Shown here piece by piece: positions 13,405 through 17,658 of a DNA stretch of 17,658 bases. This DNA comes from SIG710 sp045587665. GTDB lineage: Bacteria > Bacillota > Clostridia > Oscillospirales > CAG-272. The notes under the pieces are model-generated. The model had not been told where the DNA came from and did no database searches. It worked only from the letters and a program-made list of their open reading frames with translations. The stretch lies in the NCBI GenBank assembly GCA_045587665.1, contig JAZNCT010000010.1, forward strand, positions 1-17,658. The letters run 5' to 3'. The first letter of the stretch is position 1. Each line of letters opens with the position of its first letter. The position numbers and the translations under genes were made by a program.

Positions 13405-14250
13405 TTATTCATCCTTTTCCCAAAAAACACCTATTGGGGTATAAGACATGCCCCAAAGTGAAAGCAAAACAAGAAAATCTTCGGCCAGTGCATCAGGACC
13501 GCATTTAAAACCGATAAAATATGAAAATCTGTTTTTAAGATGTGTATAAGGAACAGAATCGATTCGCCGAGGTTTCATCCTGCAAAGCCCGGCAGCCCAA
13601 AGCACCTTGCTTATATTCTCGCCCTCATCTGTGGTTATACATATTTCCATACATCCACCAACAGATTTTGATATGTCCAAATTTAACGGACCTCTTGAGA
13701 GCAATGCAAAGCGGGTGCGCAGATCGTCATTTTGGTGTTCGATATCACAAATATCAACGATTTTCAAATTATAGTTTATGATCATTGAATAAAAATTCAG
13801 GAGCTTCCCCGAACCTGTGTTTTCGATTGGTACTATACAAAAATCAGCTCTTTCTCCGTATACGTCTTCAAACAGCTCAATAAAGCTGTCTCTGTATAAT
13901 GTTTCAAAATTAACGCCACCCACAAAACGATTGAGAGAACGCCTTGAAAGCTCACTTTCAAAGCAGGAAATTTTTACAAAACCGAGTTTTTGCTCAACAT
14001 TGGCAAAATCCGGGTGTAATTCTGCTTTTCCGTTTTCAATAAGATATCGGCTTATGCAGAGAAGATCGTCAGTTTTGTCAACACCGAGTAAACGGAGCTT
14101 TTCGGCAATGTCTGTCTGAGAAACATACCCTTCATTCTCAAATAACTTTAAGAGCTCAAGGAGCCAATGCCTTCTTGATTTTTCGCATCCTTCGGCACGC
14201 TTTGATAGCAGGGAAAGATTTTCAGAAATAACTTTTAAATCTTTTTCCAT
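13405..14250 (-). CDS. Divergent prephenate-dehydratase-like/ACT protein with N-terminal extension
   Basis: This 281-residue protein looks like a diverged relative of prephenate dehydratase (PDT). Residues about 88-190 show the second half of the PDT fold, including IVPIENTGSGKL (139-150) and the catalytic-type TRF (179-181, context LRTRFALLSRG). Residues about 200-278 resemble an ACT domain, with IDSVP (230-234) where the phenylalanine-binding ESRP motif would be. Residues 1 to about 80 are not PDT. They are helical and could form a winged helix (SQTDIAEKLRLLG), and they do not look like chorismate mutase. The usual GPxGTFS start of PDT is degenerate, so activity on prephenate is doubtful and a sensing or regulatory role is possible (inference). 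Its ATG overlaps the htpG stop as TAATG, so the two are coupled. No other aromatic biosynthesis gene is in the window. Confidence 0.65.
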   Translation of the reverse strand: MEKDLKVISENLSLLSKRAEGCEKSRRHWLLELLKLFENEGYVSQTDIAEKLRLLGVDKTDDLLCISRYLIENGKAELHPDFANVEQKLGFVKISCFESELSRRSLNRFVGGVNFETLYRDSFIELFEDVYGERADFCIVPIENTGSGKLLNFYSMIINYNLKIVDICDIEHQNDDLRTRFALLSRGPLNLDISKSVGGCMEICITTDEGENISKVLWAAGLCRMKPRRIDSVPYTHLKNRFSYFIGFKCGPDALAEDFLVLLSLWGMSYTPIGVFWEKDE

Positions 14251-16088
14251 TAGAAGTTGCTTAGCATATCATAGCTTTCAGAGATAAATTCCTTCATCTC
14301 TGAAGCAGTGAGCTGACGCTGAGAGATAAGTGAAAGATAAAACATTTGCTTTGCTACCTTTTTTGCCTTTTCATCATCACATTCGGCAAGTGAAGAGAGC
14401 TTTGAAACAAGCGGTGAAGCAGAATTGAGGATAAGTGTCATATCCAGAGGGAAGAGGGGGGCTGCATCCGAGCCTGTCATTGAGTAAAGCTTCATCATTT
14501 CTTCCATTCTTCTTGATTGCTCTGTAACACTCAGCATAGCGTGCACAGAACTATCTTTCAGTTTTTCAATGCTCACCTTCAGTTCCGGTACACCACTGAC
14601 TTCTTTGAAGAGCTTTTCAAGCTTTTCATTTTTTTCCGGTTCACCTTCGCATTTTAGAACCGATGTGTCTGCATCAACTCGAACATATTTTATCTCGGCG
14701 TTATAACTTTCAAGCATTGAGATAAACTGAGTGTCGATAAGCTTTTCAAAAAGTGCAATCTTTATCCCCTGGCTCTCGAACATTGAGATGTACTGAGCCT
14801 GCAGAGCCGGATCGGTTGCATAATATACAGTATTCTCGTGAAGAGCCTTAGCATGCTCAAGGTATTTTTCATGTGTAACAAATTCTCCGCCACACAGCTT
14901 TAAAAGCAGAGATGAACTTACTCTGTCATAGAATTTTTTATCACGCATGCAAGCGTATTCCACAAAGGTGCGGATGTCATTCCAAACCTTCTCATATTCA
15001 GTGCGTTCGTTTAAACAAAGTGCGTTCAGCTTATCAGCCACTTTTTTAACGATATGCGCCGAAACCTTTGAAACATATGAGTTGTTTTGCAGATAGCTTC
15101 TTGAGACATTGAGCGGAAGTTCGGGGCAATCAAGCACGCCCTTCAGCATAAGAAGGTATTCGGGGATTATCTCTTTGATATTATCGGCAACATAAACCTG
15201 ATTGTAGTAGAGCTTCACCTGTCCTTCTACCGATTCAAACTCATTGTTCAGTTTGGGGAAGAAAAGAATTCCCTTAAAATTGAGAGGATAATCTGCATTT
15301 ATGTGAACATAGAAAAGCGGGTCTCTGTAGTCACCAAATACCTTTTTATAGAATTCGTTATATTCTTCCGGCGCGCAATCGGAGGGGTTACGGAGCCAAA
15401 GCGGTTTTGTATCATTTATCGGGTCTGACTTTTCATCATCCTTTTTGTTCTCTCCGTCGTCAAAATATATCTCAACAGGCATAAAAGCGCAATATTTATG
15501 GAGCATATCACGAATTTTTGAACTGCTAAGATATTCTTCTTCTCCGTCAGCAATGTGCATGATTATCGAAGTGCCTCTGTCAGTCTTATCTGAGGGGAAT
15601 ATCTCATATTCCCCCTCACCGTTGCAGACCCATTTTACTGCCGGAGCATCGGTATAAGATTTTGTGATTATCTCAACGGTGTCACTGACCATAAATGAGG
15701 AATAAAATCCAAGACCAAAGTGACCGATTATTCCGTTTTGCGCAGCGGTAGATTGGTCCTCATATTTCTGAATAAAGTCCAGAGCACCCGAAAGTGCAAT
15801 TTGGCAGATGTATTTTGAAAGTTCTTCCTCGGTCATACCGATTCCGTTGTCGGTAACTGTGAGAGTCCCCTCGTCTTTATCCAGCTTGATATCTATTCTG
15901 AAATTGCTGCCAATATCCGTTACCTTGCCAAGTGATTCAAGCCTTTTAAGCTTTGTGACAGCATCCGAGGCGTTAGAAACGATCTCTCTCAAGAATATGT
16001 CCTTTTCAGAATACAGCCATTTTTTTATAATAGGGAATATATGCTCGGATTCAACCGAAATTCCGCCTTTTCTTATATTGTTACTCAT
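14250..16088 (-). CDS. htpG: Chaperone HtpG (Hsp90 family)
   Basis: This is a 612-residue cytosolic ATP-dependent chaperone of the Hsp90 family, normal in length for bacterial HtpG, without the eukaryotic charged linker or MEEVD tail. The GHKL ATP-binding motifs are intact: LREIVSNASDA at 33-43 (catalytic Glu35, Mg-binding Asn39), DNGIGMT at 80-86 and GHFGLGFYSSFMV at 122-134. The middle domain carries LNVSRSYLQ with the conserved ATP-contacting arginine. The C-terminal dimerisation region is present. GGAGG at 16098-16102 supports the start. The gene lies 17 bp after the AI-2E-family gene and overlaps the next start by one base. No CIRCE-type inverted repeat was seen upstream, so control probably comes from the operon promoter at 17407-17435. 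Confidence 0.96.
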   Translation of the reverse strand: MSNNIRKGGISVESEHIFPIIKKWLYSEKDIFLREIVSNASDAVTKLKRLESLGKVTDIGSNFRIDIKLDKDEGTLTVTDNGIGMTEEELSKYICQIALSGALDFIQKYEDQSTAAQNGIIGHFGLGFYSSFMVSDTVEIITKSYTDAPAVKWVCNGEGEYEIFPSDKTDRGTSIIMHIADGEEEYLSSSKIRDMLHKYCAFMPVEIYFDDGENKKDDEKSDPINDTKPLWLRNPSDCAPEEYNEFYKKVFGDYRDPLFYVHINADYPLNFKGILFFPKLNNEFESVEGQVKLYYNQVYVADNIKEIIPEYLLMLKGVLDCPELPLNVSRSYLQNNSYVSKVSAHIVKKVADKLNALCLNERTEYEKVWNDIRTFVEYACMRDKKFYDRVSSSLLLKLCGGEFVTHEKYLEHAKALHENTVYYATDPALQAQYISMFESQGIKIALFEKLIDTQFISMLESYNAEIKYVRVDADTSVLKCEGEPEKNEKLEKLFKEVSGVPELKVSIEKLKDSSVHAMLSVTEQSRRMEEMMKLYSMTGSDAAPLFPLDMTLILNSASPLVSKLSSLAECDDEKAKKVAKQMFYLSLISQRQLTASEMKEFISESYDMLSNF

Positions 16089-16105
16089 TTTGATAAGCCT
16101 CCAAT

Positions 16106-17374
16106 TTATTTTTTTCTGCTAAAAGATCTGCCGATATTTTTTAGATGCTTTTTTGCAAACAAAACTATCGGAGATTTATAATTTTTTTCTTCATGGTGCT
16201 CGATCGGAGGGAAATCCGGATCATCAGCAATTCTTAGCTTTGAATTGACTGCTTCTTCTATAATGTCGGCAAAAAAAGCAAACAGCGGAACGCCGATAAA
16301 CATGCCGGGCATTCCCCAAAGTCCGCCCATAATGGTTATGGCAATGATAATGCCAAAAGAGCTGAGTCCAAGACTTGTACCAAGTATCAGGGGCGCAACA
16401 AGATTGCCGTCTATCTGCTGAATTATAAGGATAAGTATGATAAACAAAATAACCTTTTGAGGTTCAACGATAAATATTATAAAGGCACTTGGAATTGCAC
16501 CGAGGAAAGGGCCTAATATAGGTATAATATTTGTTATACCGATAATAACAGCGATAAGAGGGGAATACGGTATACCGAAAATTGAAAAAACAATAAAGCT
16601 TTCAAGGGCAACTATGATAGAATCGGTGATTGCACCGATGATATAATTTCCGAACTTGCTGTTTGCGTGATCAACACGGTGTATAAATGTGTCGTAATTT
16701 GCCCTTGACATAAGCGCTCTCAAAATCCGCTTAAACCAAGTTGCAATGCTTTCTTTAAAGATCAAAACGTATATTGATATAAACAGTCCGAGAAAAATAT
16801 CTTTAACTCCGATGACAATATTTCCGCCATAATTTACCAGCAGATTTGCTATTCTTTTAAGAACATCTCCGGAGCCTTGAAGGATCGTTGCAAGATTTGA
16901 TGTGATATCGTCGATGTCAACAAAATCAAAAACATCCGAATACTCACCACTAAAAAGATTTAATTCTGAGATGATAGAGTTGGCAAAGATGATTGCTTTG
17001 CTTATATACCCATCGATCTTTGATGCAAGGTCTTTAATTGCAACTATAACCTGTGGAACAAGTATTAAAAGCAAAAGCGCAACAACAAATAAAACTATCA
17101 GATAGGTAAGAATGATAGACAAAATTTTATTGATCTTGTAACTTTTTACTTTAATAAAGACTTTGTTTCTGAACCATTTGTATATTGGATTTCCCAGATA
17201 GGCAATAATAAAACCAATAACAACAGGGTTAAAAACCGCAGTGATTTCGGATAGCCAGGCCGATAGGTGGTAACGGTTAATAATAACAAAAAGAAAGAGA
17301 AAGATTCCTCCGAAAATCTTAAATAGGAAAACAAGCTTTTCCTTTTCGTTTTTTGGTGCCTTTTCATTATTCAT
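16106..17374 (-). CDS. AI-2E family transporter (PerM/YtvI-like membrane protein)
   Basis: This is a 422-residue polytopic membrane protein of the AI-2E/UPF0118 family. Charged cytoplasmic ends flank about seven to eight hydrophobic helices. A long soluble stretch (about 110-180) lies between the early helices. The hallmark segments are NIIPILGPFLGAIP (282-295) and QQIDGNLVAPLILG (319-332). The C-terminal 40 residues are hydrophilic and basic. Family members have been linked to autoinducer-2 export, sporulation (YtvI) or cation/proton exchange, and the substrate here cannot be assigned. AGGAG precedes the start at 17374. A consensus promoter lies just upstream, so this is the first gene of the operon that continues into htpG. 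Confidence 0.9.
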   Translation of the reverse strand: MNNEKAPKNEKEKLVFLFKIFGGIFLFLFVIINRYHLSAWLSEITAVFNPVVIGFIIAYLGNPIYKWFRNKVFIKVKSYKINKILSIILTYLIVLFVVALLLLILVPQVIVAIKDLASKIDGYISKAIIFANSIISELNLFSGEYSDVFDFVDIDDITSNLATILQGSGDVLKRIANLLVNYGGNIVIGVKDIFLGLFISIYVLIFKESIATWFKRILRALMSRANYDTFIHRVDHANSKFGNYIIGAITDSIIVALESFIVFSIFGIPYSPLIAVIIGITNIIPILGPFLGAIPSAFIIFIVEPQKVILFIILILIIQQIDGNLVAPLILGTSLGLSSFGIIIAITIMGGLWGMPGMFIGVPLFAFFADIIEEAVNSKLRIADDPDFPPIEHHEEKNYKSPIVLFAKKHLKNIGRSFSRKK

Positions 17375-17406
17375 ACCAAACGCTCCTAAATTATCTTAAT
17401 GCATAT

Positions 17407-17435
17407 ATTATAACTTAAATATAAAAATAAGTCAA
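17407..17435 (-). promoter_or_regulatory. Consensus promoter of the AI-2E/htpG/pgcA operon
   Basis: On the - strand, -35 TTGACT (17430-17435), a 17-base spacer and a perfect -10 TATAAT (17407-17412) lie about 35 bases upstream of the first start codon. No second promoter of similar quality was seen inside the operon. Confidence 0.85.
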
Positions 17436-17463
17436 TAAAAAGCTACATTTTTGCTGATAGAAA

Positions 17464-17492
17464 TTGACAAAAACATTATGATGTGCTATCAT
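17464..17492 (+). promoter_or_regulatory. Promoter of ispE
   Basis: A perfect -35 TTGACA (17464-17469), a 17-base spacer and -10 TATCAT (17487-17492) with an extended TGC element. The expected transcript start is near 17499, only about a dozen bases before the TTG start codon, so the leader is essentially the ribosome binding site. It diverges from the AI-2E operon promoter, with 28 bases between the two -35 boxes. Confidence 0.85.
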
Positions 17493-17495
17493 AAT
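17475..17495. repeat. Perfect palindrome over the ispE -10 region, probable operator
   Basis: ATTATGAT (17475-17482) and ATCATAAT (17488-17495) are perfect 8-bp inverted arms with a five-base centre. They cover the end of the spacer and the -10 hexamer. A dimeric regulator bound here would block RNA polymerase. The sequence does not match the Fur, PerR, Rex or GlnR sites I know. Confidence 0.6.
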
Positions 17496-17511
17496 CCCTG
17501 GGGGTGATTTT

Positions 17512-17658
17512 TTGTCAATAAACAAGCAGTATTCAGATAAGGCGTACGCAAAGATAAATCTTTATCTCGATGTTGTTTCAAAGAGAAGCGACGGATTTCA
17601 CGACATAAAGAGCGTTATGCAATCGGTTTCTCTCTATGATAGAGTAGATCTGATGATT
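17512..17658 (+). CDS. ispE: 4-diphosphocytidyl-2-C-methyl-D-erythritol kinase, N-terminal fragment
   Basis: Only the first 49 codons lie in the window; the gene runs off the right edge. The product is the cytosolic GHMP-family kinase of the non-mevalonate (MEP) isoprenoid pathway, which phosphorylates CDP-methylerythritol with ATP. The visible part carries AYAKINLYLDV (11-21), where Lys14 matches the conserved active-site lysine. SDGFHDIKSVMQSVSLYD (26-43) is also typical of IspE. The start is TTG at 17512, supported by GGGGTGAT just upstream; there is no in-frame ATG between it and the upstream stop at 17479. It has its own promoter and a palindromic operator candidate, and is divergent from the AI-2E operon. 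Confidence 0.92.
   Translation, partial: MSINKQYSDKAYAKINLYLDVVSKRSDGFHDIKSVMQSVSLYDRVDLMI

Noticed and set aside
16089..16105. CIRCE or other heat-shock element in front of htpG
   Set aside because: The 17-base gap holds only the ribosome binding site and there is no inverted repeat.

Overview
The window comes from an AT-rich Gram-positive chromosome, most likely an anaerobic Clostridia member (Bacillota) of the gut or rumen type. Four things point there: consensus TTGACA/TATAAT promoters with GGAGG ribosome binding sites, a lipoprotein beside a secreted protein with SLH-like modules, two secreted proteins ending in type I dockerin modules, and FeoAB for ferrous iron. No lineage can be named from sequence alone. 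No rRNA, tRNA, CRISPR array, transposase or phage gene was seen. No gene-free stretch exceeds 300 bases; the longest is 17375-17511.

Left part, + strand (56-3541): a lipoprotein with a domain resembling the N-terminal domain of GH67/DUF4838 proteins. It is followed by a secreted SLH-like/copper-amine-oxidase-N-like protein split by an apparent one-base frameshift near 1300-1340. Both proteins end in the same octapeptide, DNEFNPF(E/D), although the codons differ synonymously. A hairpin separates this pair from a pyrimidine-nucleoside phosphorylase gene, which ends at a strong bidirectional terminator (3563-3592).

Middle part, - strand (3615-8845): a 942-residue secreted protein with a muramidase/chitosanase-like domain, FN3-like region, InlB-type repeats, GLUG-type beta-helix and dockerin. 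Downstream is a polytopic O-antigen-ligase/polymerase-like protein, then a small secreted beta-repeat protein with a dockerin. The last two genes lie 2 bp apart and have their own symmetric promoter. This looks like a cell-surface or envelope-glycan locus. feoB and feoA follow (8965-11284), one base apart, with palindromes in their leader.

Right part, - strand (11384-17374): one apparent five-gene operon with a consensus promoter at 17407-17435 and a terminator at 11347-11380. Its order is AI-2E-family membrane protein, htpG, a divergent prephenate-dehydratase-like protein with an unusual N-terminal extension, a small TSCPD-domain protein, and a PgcA-type phosphoglucomutase. Junctions such as TAATG and ATGA indicate translational coupling. 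Diverging from it is the start of ispE (TTG start, cut by the window edge), whose promoter carries a perfect ATTATGAT-N5-ATCATAAT palindrome.

The best leads for something undescribed are the shared C-terminal tag, the dockerin/ligase/dockerin locus, the prephenate-dehydratase-like protein tied to htpG, and the palindromic ispE promoter.
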